Source: Undaria pinnatifida
Taxonomy: Eukaryota > Sar > Phaeophyceae > Laminariales > Alariaceae
Assembly: GCA_012845835.1 (NCBI GenBank)
Contig: JABAKD010000021.1
Coordinates: 6,107,386 to 6,171,385 of the forward strand
Direction: 5' to 3'
DNA: 64,000 nucleotides
This document shows, one piece after another, positions 10,757-22,984 of this stretch. Position numbers and translations under genes: made by a program. A model generated the notes under the pieces. The model had not been told where the DNA came from. It was given only the letters and a program-made list of their open reading frames with translations, and searched no databases. How positions within the stretch are numbered: position 1 is the first letter of the stretch; each line of letters begins with the position of its first letter.

Positions 10757-11977
10757 AGCGTTTCGCTGATATTCATAGCTGGCAATGAACGAGCTTTTTA
10801 TTTTACAGCCGGTGAAATAGTGCCATTGCTTATAGTGCCGGTATAATCAATTGACACGACTGGCACTCTCTGTACGTAGGTAGCTATGAATAGCAACTAC
10901 ATTCCAATAGTGCTGGTGTCCCTAATTGCGCTGGCCTATAGTCTATACTGGCACTACTATGCGATGCTATCGTGCGACGAACGAAAACACACGAATACAC
11001 CCGCACAAGAAGAGAACGGGCATTTTTTGGGATCGCCACATAATAATCACCACACGCAGACCACATCTGGTATCAGCGCATCAGATAGACAGCGGTAATA
11101 GTTGAGTTGCACACACAGAGCAGCAACAGCAGATCCGGCGGAACTACGATCAGCAGCAGCGTTTAACGCAGCAGTCCGCCTGACCCTCGTTACGTTAGCC
11201 TTCGGAACATTTGGTGTTGATGTTCATATTCGATTTGTTGTTCATGTCTTCAGGCAGAGTTGTTGGTGGTTCCTGAGGGGGTTGGAGTTGCTTTTGAGGC
11301 GTTGTGGCGGTGCCACGTCTGGTCGTCTTCCGAAGGTAGAATTTCTGAAGCGGGACATTTTGGCCTGCATGCAGCAGCAAAAAGTGAAAGAAGCTCGTCA
11401 GTCCGGCGAAAAAGGTACGAACGCGAGAAGCTAGTTGCTAGTCGGGCCAAGAAGCCTGTGAAGGCGACAGCGGCAAGAAGTTACAGAAGCTACATTGTAG
11501 TCGGGCCAAGAAGTTGACAGTAACAAACTAGTCGGGCACAAAGACCTAGCCTGTGGAAGCGATCCCGCTTGGGCTGCTCCTATCGGCCACCCTGTAGACG
11601 TATGTATAAATGTTAAGTTGTTGTGCTCCGATAATAACTGTGATAAATGCATTCTCACATTTGGAATAACGTGGTCATGACGATAGAACACTCTTCTCCC
11701 TAGGTAAACAAGACAAGTGCGCGTACAAGGAAAACGGTGTAGTCCTCGTTTTTGCTCTTCTTGCGTCACCCTCTTCTGCACCTTGAAATTATCCATTTCA
11801 GCTTTTTTCGTGTGCGATTGGATTAGACGTGTTCTCACCTGCGCGTAATGTACACGGGAGTTTTTTCATGGTCCGCACTTTTTCTAATCGCTACGTGCCC
11901 GCCTCCGAATGGTACATTTTCATTGTGCTCAGTTCTAGTATTAATTTTGTTTTTCCTCATATATTAAAGAGCATATA
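10757..11977. other. Non-coding with a small GGGCCAAGAAG repeat
   Basis: TAGTCGGGCCAAGAAG-like units occur at about 11433, 11490 and 11530. The ORF 11102-11434 (110 codons) has no recognised domain and mixed codon use, so I do not call it. No other element seen. Confidence 0.4.
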
Positions 11978-12200
11978 AATACACTCCAGCTGTGAAATCG
12001 AAGATATCGCGCCGAAATTTATCTTTGCAAGCTTTGCGTGAAATTCTGATGGCGCGTGTTACTAAGTGCGTGTCCTCGTTGATTGAGGTGTTAGGTCGGC
12101 GATTCCCCTTGGATCTACACCGCGTAGCTTGCACCGGGGTCAACAGGGTGATGTTGATTATTCTGTGCGCGGAAACTATAAAACCCGTTTTATATGTGGC
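11978..12200 (+). repeat. Family A repeat, head and first unit
   Basis: ACACTCCAGCTGTGAAATCG start, then TCATCTTTGCAAGC-like, GTCGGCGATTCCCCTTGG, GGGTCAACAGGGTGATG and TGCGCGGAAACTATAAAACC. No poly-G follows. Confidence 0.75.
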
Positions 12201-12387
12201 ACTTCCAGGACATTTAGTTGTAGATTATTGTCGTCATAGTCTTGAGCCGTCTGCCCTTAGCTCAACTTCCCCTCTGCTACATGTTCCTGTCTACATTTTT
12301 TTTTTTTAAATACAACTTTGGTTATTCACAGTTTTCTGGAGGCCGTGGGTTTGGCCTCAGATGCAGCACACGTAACAACTGCAGTAT

Positions 12388-12703
12388 TATAATATAATAA
12401 CTTTATAATATTGGCGCCAGAGCACGAAACTACCTCCTAAAACTACTGGCGTTTGTGAAACAATAATTATCGTTCAATTTTATAAAATATTATAATATAA
12501 TAATTCTATAATATAGGCGTCAGAGCACGAAACTACCTTCTAAAACTACTGGCGTTTGTGAAACAATAATTATCGTTCAATTTTATAAAATATTAAAATA
12601 AAATAATTTTATAATAATGGCGTCAGAGCACGAAACTACCTTCTAAAACTACTGGCGTTTGTTTGTGAAACAATAATTATCGTTCAATTTTGTAAAATAG
12701 ATT
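12388..12703. repeat. Tandem repeat, three units of 103 bp
   Basis: GGCGCCAGAGCACGAAAC occurs at 12413, 12516 and 12619 (GGCGTC in the last two), so the period is 103 bp. Each unit ends GTTCAATTTTATAAAATA, and the array runs straight into family F at 12700. Confidence 0.85.
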
Positions 12704-12914
12704 TGATGTTTTACCTAGCTCAAAATTCCCCACCTAAAGTATAAATACCAACACTTGCCATTATAGTGGACAAAAAATAGTACATCTATCTCCCAATAAA
12801 AAATCACCCGTATAGTATATTGTGAGTACCAACAACGCAGCTTGCAAAAGATGAGTATTGATCTGAGATTCGTCGAACTCACGGCTGACGTCCTTGAAAA
12901 TTAGTTGTAAAATA
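12690..12914 (+). repeat. Family F repeat, copy 3
   Basis: GATGTTTTACCTAGCTCAAA to CGTCCTTGAAAATTAG, matching copies at 3930 and 4201. Its left edge is shared with the last 20 bp of the 103-bp tandem unit. Confidence 0.8.
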
Positions 12915-13189
12915 ACAATCGTTCACTTACGCTCCAGTGCTTTCTTCATTTTTGTTCCCGCGTCACCCTCTTTTGGTCTGCTCGTCCCTCTCTTATTTTC
13001 GCCTTACTTTCTACCTGGCCGTTCCCTGCTAATATACTAATATTGCTACGTTTGATTATATGTTGTAGTTGTTGGATTCTACCCTCACTTATTTTTCTGC
13101 CTTTTCATAGCAATTCTGCCTTCGTTTGATATAGTTTCATCTCCGAAGGGAGAACCTGTAGAGTATGTATATATTATCATATAAAAACC

Positions 13190-14085
13190 AAAATACACTC
13201 CAGCTGTGAGATCGAAATTTTGTCGAAACTCATCATTGCAAGCTGTCTGCGATACTCCGATCGCGCGTATTACATGTTGTGTGTCCTCATTAAAGATATA
13301 GGTCGGCGACTCCCCTTACAACTACAGTGTAGCTGTCGGGGTCAACAGGGTGATTTTAGGCTGTCTGTGCGCGGAAACTATAAAACCCGTTTCTGATGGG
13401 GATGGAATCTGACAGCTGTGGAAGGAAATGCATCAATTTCTCAGGTGAATCTTGTAAGTCGAATTTCCGGCAAGGGAAGGACGAAGTTTTTAAAGACGTG
13501 GGGGCCCGATTTTGGTCAAACGAGGGGCGGGGGGGGCAGGATACGGGTGGGGCAGCTCAATTTGTGTGTGTAAACTTCAAATCCTTCTTGTGGGCGAGGG
13601 GGGGGGATGTGGGGTTTACTATGCGCGTGGTGCTAGGTCTAGTCGCTGGTGCGGGCGGTGGGGAAGGAGGGGGCGTTAGAGGCGGGGGGGAGGGGGGGGG
13701 GGGGGATTGCAGCAGCGGCATGGACGGCTCTAAAGATGATAATAAGGCGATATCCAGGGCGTGGATGTGTTTAAAACTCTGACGGATTTCGATTTTAGGT
13801 GGGGCGAAGATGAGTTGGAGCTACGGCATGAATGGCTAGATGGATAATGAGATGATATCAGCTGGCTGGTAGTATTTACTACTCTAGAGTTTGGTTTTAG
13901 GTGGGGCGTTTGAACAAGAGGGATCGGGGGGGGGGGAGCTTTTCAATAACATATATGTGCGCGGAAACTATAAACCCATAAAGGGGACGAATATAACGGT
14001 TGTAGCAAGGAGACGCGCCTTTATGTCACCCGCCTGGTAATGTTCATCATTGTAGAAGGTTTGATGTTACATCCCCTTCATATCT
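13190..14085 (+). repeat. Family A repeat, long copy
   Basis: Complete head at 13192 (CACTCCAGCTGTGAGATCGA), the GTCGGCGACTCC and TGCGCGGAAACTATAAAACC blocks, then poly-G tracts at about 13685-13705 and 13928-13937, and a second unit (GCGCGGAAACTATAAACCC). The 13396-13782 ORF lies entirely in this repeat and is not a gene. Confidence 0.8.
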
Positions 14086-14665
14086 TTGATCTCACAGCCG
14101 GAGTGTATTTGATTATTATTTGTGACCTAAACTTCCTAAAAATCTCCCTCCCCCTCCCCCCCCCCCCCTTCTCGTTCTCCCTTGCTTAAACGCCCCACCT
14201 AATTTCGAAATCCGCCACATTAAAAATCACTTCACGCACTGGATATCACCTCATTATATTTCTAGAGCCATCCATGCCGCTGCTTCCCGCCCCCGCCCTC
14301 CGCCCTGACCGCAACCTTCTTCCTCACCGCCCGCCACATCGGCTGGACCGAGCACCACACGTATAACAAACCCCTCACCTAAAACCCTCCCCCCCCCCCC
14401 CTCCGTCCCCACCCCACCTCATCCCACCCCCACCCCCTCGAAACCACCGCCCTCTCTCTACTCAATGATTGTACGACTTACCCCAGGATGTACATGATAA
14501 ACAGATGCATTATTTTCAAAACCGTCACATTTATCCCCTCAAAATAATGTAAAGTTTTCACGCACAGATTCAGCTGTCCCACTCGCCCCACTACCGCCCC
14601 AACTCTCCCCATCTTATGATAAACTGGTGCATTTTTTTTTTTTTTTTTTCCAAAATCCGTAAGAT
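14086..14665 (-). repeat. Family A repeat in inverted orientation to its neighbour
   Basis: Starts with the head in reverse (GATCTCACAGCCGGAGTGTA at about 14087-14106), then C-rich tracts, and the reverse complement of unit sequence (AACCGTCACATTTATCCCC). With 13190-14085 it makes a head-to-tail inverted pair of about 1.4 kb. Confidence 0.7.
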
Positions 14666-14679
14666 GTACTGTATCCTTC

Positions 14680-14970
14680 ATAATTTGTTATTGTACATGG
14701 ATCGAAAGATACAATATTTCAATCGATAGGCACAATCATGTAGATACCAATATTTTTTGACATCGCTAAATATAAGAAAGCGATACATATTGCCAAATAC
14801 AACAGGCGAGGTGATGTGGTCATATGACATGCAATGTCACCGCCATTGAGAACGAAAGGGAGAAATGCGAATCGGGTTTGTTTTGAAAGGAATGCTTAGT
14901 GTACGCGCGCTCAATCACGTTACGTCGTTACTCATATTTCGCTTGGCATAGGTATGGAGGCGATGAAGGA
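14680..14970 (+). repeat. Block shared with 596-890
   Basis: Second copy of the block following a family A insertion; see 596-890. It contains a small insertion (atatgac) at about 14822 relative to the other. Confidence 0.65.
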
Positions 14971-15047
14971 GACGGTATGTACGGAATACCCTACGTAATA
15001 AGTTGATAGAGTGTGGTTTACCGATATTTTAATATATCATAGAAATA

Positions 15048-15350
15048 AGCATACACTCCAGCTGTGAGATCGAATATTTTTTCGAAACTCATATTTGCAA
15101 GCTGTGTGTGATACTCCAATCGCGCGTATTACAGGTTGTGTGTCATAATTAAGGATACAGGTCGGCGACTCCCCTTGCAACCACAGTGTAGCTATCAGGG
15201 TCAACAGGGTGATGTTAGGCAGTCTGTGCGCGGAAACTATAAAACCCGTTTCTGATGGGGACAAGATCTGACAGCTGCGGAAAGAAATGCATCAGTTTAT
15301 CAAGTCAATCCTGTAAGTCAATTATCCGGTGAGGGGAGGGCGGAGTTTTG
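15048..15350 (+). repeat. Family A repeat, copy without poly-G
   Basis: Head TACACTCCAGCTGTGAGATC, then TTTTCGAAACTCATATTTGC, GTCGGCGACTCCCCTTGC and TGCGCGGAAACTATAAAACC, ending at CCGGTGAGGGGAGGGCGGAG. Confidence 0.8.
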
Positions 15351-15637
15351 TACATATATAGTGTTTCGTGTTCTTGAGGACACAGGGATGATTTGGTCTC
15401 CCTCCGTAGGGGTTGCAGTTGTTTGCGCCAAAATTTCTCTGGGCGATTGAGTTCTTCATGCGAGGAACTTCCGGTAAACAAAGTATTATTATCATGAGCA
15501 CATTTTTTTTCAGCACCAAGTCCAACTATTATGGGAACATTTTGAGCGATCATTTCTGGCGACTATTTTCGTAGTTTTGAGGCTCCAGAAATAACTGCAT
15601 CAAAAATAAGCGGCGTCCATTATTATAAAAAATGAAA

Positions 15638-16290
15638 ATACACTCCAGCTGTGAGATCGAAGACTTCGTCGAAACTCATCTTTGCAAGCTGTGCGTGATT
15701 CTTCGATCGCGCGCAATATTACGAGTTGTGTGTCCTCATTAAGGATATTGGTCGGCGACTCCCCTTACAACTACAGTGTTGCTATCAGGGTCAACAGGAT
15801 GATTTTAGTCAGTCTGTGCGCGGAAACTATAAAAGCCGTTTCTGAGGGGGACAAAATCTGACAGCTGTGAAGGGAAATGTATCCTTTTATCAAGTGAATC
15901 TTGTAAGTCGAATAACCGGTGAGGGGGGTGGGGCGAAGTTTTGAAGGACGTGGGGGCCTGGTTTTGATCAAAAGCGAGCGGGTTTTGAGGGGGCGGGGGG
16001 GGGGGGGGGGAGGGGGCAATTTGTGCATGTAAGCTATAAATCCTTTCGAGGGGATAAATCTGACAGTTTTGGCACCAGTATAGTATTGGGGGCGGGGGGG
16101 GGGGGTTGGGGCGGGGGGGGGGGGGGGGGGGCAGCTCAATATGTGCCTGGAAACTATACATTATTCGACGGGGATAAATGTGACGGTTTTGGAAATAATA
16201 CATCAGTTTATCATGTATATCCTGGGGTAAGTCGTACAATCAGTGAGTAAAGAGAGGGTGGAGTGTTCGAGGGGGTGGGGTTGGGATGGG
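15638..16290 (+). repeat. Family A repeat, three internal units with poly-G
   Basis: Head at 15640, unit 1 at about 15815, unit 2 at about 16020 (TGTGCATGTAAGCTATAAAT) and unit 3 at about 16140 (TGTGCCTGGAAACTATACAT). They are separated by G tracts at about 15997-16012 and 16089-16132. It ends GGGTGGAGTGTTCGAGGGGG. This is the best copy for defining the element. Confidence 0.85.
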
Positions 16291-18060
16291 TTGGGGGGGA
16301 GGTGCTTCTGTTATCTGGAAGGTGGTTTTATGTTGAATTGGTAGGTCATGTTTTGCCGTTTGCCTCAATTTGTGAAATCTGGTACACACGCTGTAGGCGG
16401 CGACGTTAGTTCGCCGCCGCCTCTGCTGCTGTTTCTGCTGCTGTGCTGCTGCTGTGCTGCTGCTGTGGTGCTGCCATGGTCGTTTTGACGGTAGTGGTGC
16501 AGCTGCTGTCGCGTTTGTGTGCGGGGACGAAGCTATGTCTCGCACACAACGACAAGCGCGGTGGGCCGTCGTACATGTGTTTGTGATTCTTTGTTATGGG
16601 TGATGGGTGACGTGTACAGCAGATAGGAACCATAGCAGGTACAGAGTAGGCACTGGTTACGTGTGATACTTGGTACGAGTTAGTATGCAAACGTCAAATA
16701 ATCCCAGTTCTGCGAGGTTGGAAGAGCGGTTGTTTCTGGGCTCAGGAATCACAAGATCCGCTGAGTTCTGGCCTCGATTATATCTGAACCCAGAAATGAC
16801 GATGATTTATGGTCTTATAGTGGATGGTTTTTGTTTCTGGCGTCGAAGATCTCCGTTAAAGAGAGAAACAATCGACGGAAATATTTTTCTAAATATTTGG
16901 TTTAAGGCATAGAAGCTTGGTCGGGTTGTGCGAAGCCTTTGAAGTCATTTTTCGTGTGAAATATTTAGGTTATCATGTGAGGACCTCAGGGACTGATGCT
17001 GCAAGTATACCGTGGGATGGCTCCTTACTTGGACTCGGCCCTGGGATTAGATAATCGAAACTTCAATTTCTAGGTCAAATCGCTTCGTTTGAGCGCGGTC
17101 TTCGAGGTACGGCTCCAACGCCCCTCGCCCTGGCTTATCCATTCCGCATCTCGCGGATGGAGGCTGAGCGAGGCTAGCGAAAAGTGCGCAACTTTTTTTT
17201 TCGGAACGGTACACGTACCGCTCCAGTTATTGATCTCAGATCTCGTGACGTATGGAGGGGTTGATAAAATTCAACGTGGCAAGACATTCTTTCCAAATTG
17301 GCGTAATAATTTGTCGCAAAACAAAGAATTCTGACGACCGTGAAACAAATCTCCATGGTCCTCACAGCAGTAGGGCATATATTTCACGGATTTCGGTAGG
17401 TATGCACGTACGTGGATAATATTAGACGTGGCAAGCGCACGCAAACCTAAAACGAGGTAGTGATGACGATTACTGCGCCAGTAAAAGTCACACACCAGCA
17501 TTGCGAGTTGCTTCGTCCCCGGCCTCGAGGGCGGTAGTAGTGCGGGCACATGGACATAGTTTGTGCTCGTGCGAGTATTATAGGTACGACTGAGAGCACA
17601 CACTAATGCTCTTGCACACACACGTTTTTTGTCTGACTTATGGCATGGGGAGGTGTACCAAAACTGAGGGAATAACTTTTCGACATGTAAGCAGTAACGG
17701 AGAAAGCGTTCCTGTTGTTAAGCTGTGCCTCGCGAAGGTCGCAGTAGTAGTAGACGGTATCCACAGATGAAACCAGTGGCATGCAATTGTCCGCGTATCG
17801 CGTCGTTCGGTGTTTCTTGTGGCTCTCTGAAGAAGTATTTGTGTGGAAATTGTGCATTGTTGTTGCCGTGGGGCCTTTCTCCGTTACTGTTTTTGTCGTT
17901 TGCTGGTGAAATCAACTGAAAGCGGTCGTGTTGATACGTAACTGACAAGTAATTTTGTGCTGCTTCTTAACGTGCTCCTTGCTGCAGATTATCTAGATGA
18001 GTGATGGATAATTTCATGTGAGATATGTGGGTGACTGACAATTTCATGTGAGATATATTA
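16291..18060. other. Mostly non-coding, CTG-rich stretch, possible LINE fragment
   Basis: A CTGCTG-rich run lies at 16425-16475. At 16918-16985 the frame GLCEAFEVIFRVKYLGYHVR resembles the VKYLG motif after the YxDD domain of non-LTR RTs, and the DNA is similar to 21487-21560. Nothing else is recognised. Confidence 0.4.
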
Positions 18061-18063
18061 TAA

Positions 18064-18612
18064 AAAATGAAAATACACTCCAGCTGTGAGATCGAAGATT
18101 TCGTCGAAACTCATCTTTGCAAGTTGTGTGTGATACTCCGATCGCGTGTAGTACGAGTTGTGTGTCCTCATCAAGGATATAAGTCGGCGATACGAGTACA
18201 ACTACAGTGTAGCTATCAGGGTCAACAGGGTGATTTTTGTCAGTCTGTGCGCGGAAACTATAAAACCCGTTTCTGAGGGGGACACAATCTGACAGCTGTG
18301 GAGGGAAATGTATCTTTTATCAAGTGAATCCTGTAAGTCGAATAACCGGTGCGGGGGGGGGGTAGTTTTGAAGGACGTTAGGGCCTGGTTTTGATCAAAA
18401 GCGAGCGTGGTGGGGGGGGGAGGGGGGAGGGGGGGCGAACGGGCGGGCAATTTGTGCATGTAAGCTATAAATCCTTTCAAGGGGATAAATCTGACGGTTT
18501 TGGAAAAAAAAAAAAAAAAAAATGCACCCGTTCATCATGAGGGGGGGGGGGGGGGTTGGGGGGGGAGTGGGGCGTGTGGGGCATCTCAATGTGTGCGTGG
18601 AAACTATACGTA
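18064..18612 (+). repeat. Family A repeat, three internal units
   Basis: Head at 18070, units at about 18245, 18450 and 18590, G tracts at about 18350-18362, 18412-18436 and 18541-18575, plus an A17 run at about 18504-18522. The minus-strand Pro-rich ORFs here are products of the G tracts. Confidence 0.8.
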
Positions 18613-18630
18613 ATTTTGATATATATGTAG

Positions 18631-18715
18631 AGCCGGTCACACCGGTGGTCAATAAAGTGGATGTCTTCGAATACTACTAGAGGTGGTCCCTGAGTTCGAT
18701 TCTCACCGTTGTGAT
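18631..18715 (+). mobile_element. tRNA-like SINE head, type 2
   Basis: CCGGTGGTCAATAAAGTGG is an A-box-like start, with CGAATACTACTAG in the middle and a B box GAGTTCGATTCTCACC. The same order (CGAATACTGCTAG, GAGTTCGATTCCCAC) recurs on the minus strand at 31953-32038. The acceptor stem does not pair well, so a functional tRNA is unlikely. Confidence 0.5.
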
Positions 18716-18719
18716 ATTT

Positions 18720-20215
18720 GACTTTATTATCAGATAAGTGCAAAAGGAGATCAACAGACTGCTGAGAACGCCAAGAAACACGGGTAGGTAGTCTACACTT
18801 CGACGCAAATCGAGACGAGGGAAGAAAATGCTGAAATATTCTCGCGACAAAAGTTATTTCATGTACCCTAGTGGGCAGGGGGCAGGAGGGCCCGCAATGT
18901 GACCCCGGATATGAATTTACAACTAGGAGGGAGGGCGAGAGTATTGCGAGGGCAATATATGGGAAGGAAAAGAGAATGAAACGGCTTTATTATTCTGGTC
19001 TAATCAGATAATCAAACGAGTTGCGCCGATCTCGGACTCGATCTGGACTGAATTATGCAATCGGTTAATGTAACACCTCTCCAATCACAGGCAGGAATGA
19101 AATGATATTCATTGAACTTGCTTAACTCCCTAGTGAGTGGTGGTTTCCTCTATCCACGAATCCCGGCTAAGCCGATCTATCGAATACCCGTAGTTTGAGG
19201 GTTACACTGTGCGGGGCGGTATCGAGGCAAAGGGTCAAATGAAATGTCCGCGCACGGGGGTTGTGATATGCGAACCAGCCTTCAACAGTGCGAGCTGCCC
19301 TTGATTTTTTTCTACCGGTAAATATGTTGAAGGATTTCTGAACCGGGGGGTTGAACCCATTTTGTGTGGGACTGTCGTTTTTTGAGAACCTCAGCAATTT
19401 AGGGCTTTCACACCGTGCGATGTGATAGGACCCGGGAACAGTCAGGTTTCGTCCACGGTTTGTTAGAGTTGATGACGTATGGAAGGATTTCTGGAACGGG
19501 GACGGAGCTCTATCGTTATCGGGTGCGTCGGAACGCCCCCCCCCCCCCGCCCCCCCATTGGCTGGCCTACATGCTTCCCGGGTGTCTTTGGCTCTACGGG
19601 CTGAACGGCCAATGTACGATAAACCAATGTGAATAGATGATTGCCACACCATCATGGGGGGCTGTGTCGACCAGGCGGAGAGATCGGTTAACGTCCCTGC
19701 TTTGTCATAATTTCTAAAGCGGGAGTAAGTCTCTATCCTCCATTATGTCCGAGCCCCAGCCAGTCAGCGGTAAGCCAAAGAGGTTACGGTGTACGCCGTG
19801 CGGGGCGGTGTGGGCACGGGAGATTGTCGTTACTGTTCCCGCGTTTTTGGGGCTGTAGAGGTTCGGGGGATTCATTAATCGGGGATGAGACCCTGTGTTC
19901 CCCGTGTGCGACGGAAACGCCGCCCGTTGATGGACTTCTACCCGCCTAGGACGGCACTGTTGACCTCGAACCAATCAGTGATTATCGAACGCGGTTGAGG
20001 TTTCATCACATTGAGCGGCGGTCGGGTGTCTTCGCCTTGTGGGAGGGTGTCCACCCGAGAAAGCTTAAAATATAAAATTCGGTTCACATGAGAAAACGGC
20101 AGCAAGTTCTCGGCATAAGTAGCTCCTGGTTTTCTATAAAAAAAATCCGTACAGCTGTCGTACTATGGCATGATTTTGGTGCCGACATGCGCTGATACCA
20201 GGCATGTAGCCATAC
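18720..20215. other. No recognised gene or element
   Basis: A minus-strand ORF of 162 codons (19655-19167) has a twice-occurring QKSFxxxxxxxxR motif reflecting a small DNA duplication (AAGGATTTCTG at about 19330 and 19483). No domain is recognised and I do not call it. Confidence 0.35.
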
Positions 20216-20221
20216 CAATCG

Positions 20222-20449
<228 letters not shown>

Positions 20450-22240
20450 AACGTCGGACAGAAAACAGAGTGGAATGAACATAATTGCGTGCTGATGGTT
20501 TTTTTTACCCTACTGAATGTAGGCCTCGACCTCTTTTCGTCACGTTAAACTTTCAGATAACGAAATGTTCAGAAACTAACATTTACGTTGAAGCGCAGTC
20601 GAGCGAGAGCTATTCAAAACGAAAGGAGCCCCAGAACGAAAAAAACATGTGCACCTTTATCGTGGCATATGTCTCGTTGGCGATTCCGACCGTTAACATC
20701 GAGGGGGGGGAAAGGCTGATAGCGTTACAGAACCAACCGTCACTGTTCATTTGAACGGCAACTGTCCGACCTTGGCTATGCTCTGTATTCATCCGAAGTT
20801 GTAGTCGCCTAGCTGGGTTCCTGAAGAGGCCATGTATTCGGTACTGAACCCGGTTGAAAACGGTAGGTGGCTTTATGCTGGAGTTTCCACATAAAAAAAG
20901 CCATATTTGAAATTTCATTATTGCCAGAGCTGAGATTGGATACTTTTCGCGAGACCGTGAGTAACTTACACCGTTGGGGCGAAACGAAGCGAGACACGAA
21001 AGCCCATTTCCTCTGTTGGGCTAATCCATCACGCAGCATGTAAGAACGCACAAAGTGTGCGCGACACGCAGGAGTCATCTGGCGGTCGGGGTTCCACTTC
21101 TCGGACCAAACGTATCTAACAGGTTGAAGTCCTCAGGTGTGGCACTATCGGCGAGTATGGTCATTTGTGGGGTACTTTTCGTCTTAGTACTAGCGGGATA
21201 TCCCCCGCTAGGTCTGCAGATGAAGTTTCTGAGCTTCAAGCATGGTAGCATTGGGAGCTGGCTCCAGATCACACCCGAATCATGACTTCGAAGGCCTTCG
21301 ATCGCGCAGTGCGACTAACGTTTCCACGCGCTGGTCCTGAAACAAGTCCAGTCTCGTAAAAAAATCGGAATAACCGCAGGTCCTCATTCAAAGAAGCTCA
21401 ATCGGACAGTTACATTCGTAGGCAATCCAACAACTGCAGCCCCCATCATAGGATGTCTGTCAACGCATACAAATAGAAACTTTTGACGGGTTGTGCGAAC
21501 GAACGCCTTTTGAGGTCACGTTCCGGGTGAGACGTTGAGTTTCTGGGGGTATCATGAACGGAGCTTTGCTTAGAAACGTCTTACGCACCGCTTTTAGGTA
21601 GCATGAGATGACTTCGCCGGTGGTCAACCATCAACACACGCAGAAGAAAAGCGAACAAATCATGTCAGCGGCAGATCGTTAACGGTTGTGATCACTGTGT
21701 AGTCGGTAAAACTATTATGGTGACACCCGCCGGTTTACGGTTTCTTTTTTACCTGGAACGTACGAGTATGTCGGTGGTAGCCCAACTGTTGGCATGGCGC
21801 ATAAATATTTTTATGTCTATGGTATCTTCATATGTACATGGTCAGTGATCGAAATATGGAGCCTATTGATGACTTCTGGTCCTCAGAGGGTGGAATTTGC
21901 TACACTACTCAGTGTCTAATCGCGGCCATCATTCTGCAAATGGCCAAAGCCAATTTTATACTGCGGATTGTCCGGGTGTTTATTCGGATCGACCCCCCTG
22001 CCGTGTTGTTTAGTACGCGGTCGACGTGGATCACCAGTGGCCGTGGACGTACGTGTTTTGAAGAGGGTACAAGCGCTTCGCGACGGCAACATCCCCTCCT
22101 CACAGCGTTATCCACTTCATTAAATACCGCAAGCCGTCGAAATGATTGTTTTCAACATCGTTCGAAATATATTTTTTGGCCAGATGGAGCAATCTGTCCG
22201 GTCTTGCATTTTTTTTTTTTTTTTCGGGGTCAGTGTTTCT
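20450..22240. other. Degraded DNA, possible retroelement remains
   Basis: At 21138-21200 the plus-strand frame VALSASMVICGVLFVLVLAG loosely recalls the RT motif preceding YxDD. At 21487-21560 FDGLCERTPFEVTFRV parallels 16918. A T18 run lies at about 22206-22224. The remains are too decayed to assign. Confidence 0.3.
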
Positions 22241-22242
22241 GT

Positions 22243-22875
22243 TTAGCTATACATCGTTGTCAAATCAATCGAGGAGCTCTTTTGAAACTGACAGTGAAGG
22301 TCTGCCGTAGCATGCGTCCGCGCGCGGTGACCTACGATTGGGTCGAATGAGTGTCTTGTAAATATTTTCATCGACGAGGTGGGGTTTCCCAAAACGTTGA
22401 AGGATCGACGGAGGTCCTTATCTGTGACACACATACGATACAACCAACGATGCTGGTTCGCGGGTGAATCTGACCGTTCCAAGAGCCATGATCTACTAAA
22501 CCTCCCGGTCGTTCCGATCTTGTTCGCGATGACAACATAGCTGGACCAATGCATCGTGAACAAATACTGGAATTCAACATGTATCATGGAAATTGTTGAC
22601 AGCAGCATGAGAACTTTAGCTACAGCATCACGCTCGGCACTAACACTAACAAGAGCATATTCAGGTGCACGTAGAGCAGGAGAAACAACGTGTTTTCGCC
22701 CAATCGCGCGGTTTGTGAGGTGTTTGTCTTTACATGGTATCGGCGTACTACTCCTGTCATTGGTTCCCAACGGGACCGACAGGTCTGCCTTTGGTTCTTG
22801 CCCTCTGCTGTCAGAAGATGGGCGATTTACGTCATCATTGGCATATCCCACACGGGAAACACGTAGAAAACCCAT
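22243..22875 (-). pseudogene. Probable Ty1/copia RNase H remnant
   Basis: The 210-codon minus-strand frame contains IGRKHVVSPALRAPEYALVS followed by VSAERDAVAKVLMLLST, then VVIANKIGTTGRFSRSW and VTDKDLRRSFNVLGNPT. The order (K-VVS-EY-AL, E-A, then A-N-K, then TDK-L-FN-L) follows a Ty1/copia RNase H. The catalytic DN and the His-containing segment are not clear and no LTR was found, so it is a dead fragment if the assignment is right. Confidence 0.4.
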
Positions 22876-22984
22876 GTAATCGCGGAGCAGTCAGCGAAAT
22901 AATCGTTCAATTAGTAGAGATCGTTTGCAACAGAGCTAACATCTGCATACTAGCGATTTCTCATATATAGTCTATATATAAAAA

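Noticed and set aside
10135-10757. Three overlapping plus-strand ORFs of 150-187 codons
   Set aside because: All three frames are open because the TIR element consists of TCACACCCC/TATCACACC repeats; the encoded Thr/Pro/His text is compositional. Only the short MNVEGEQN start looks protein-like.
13396-13782. 128-codon plus-strand ORF with Gly tract
   Set aside because: Lies entirely within a family A repeat and is not conserved in frame in other copies.
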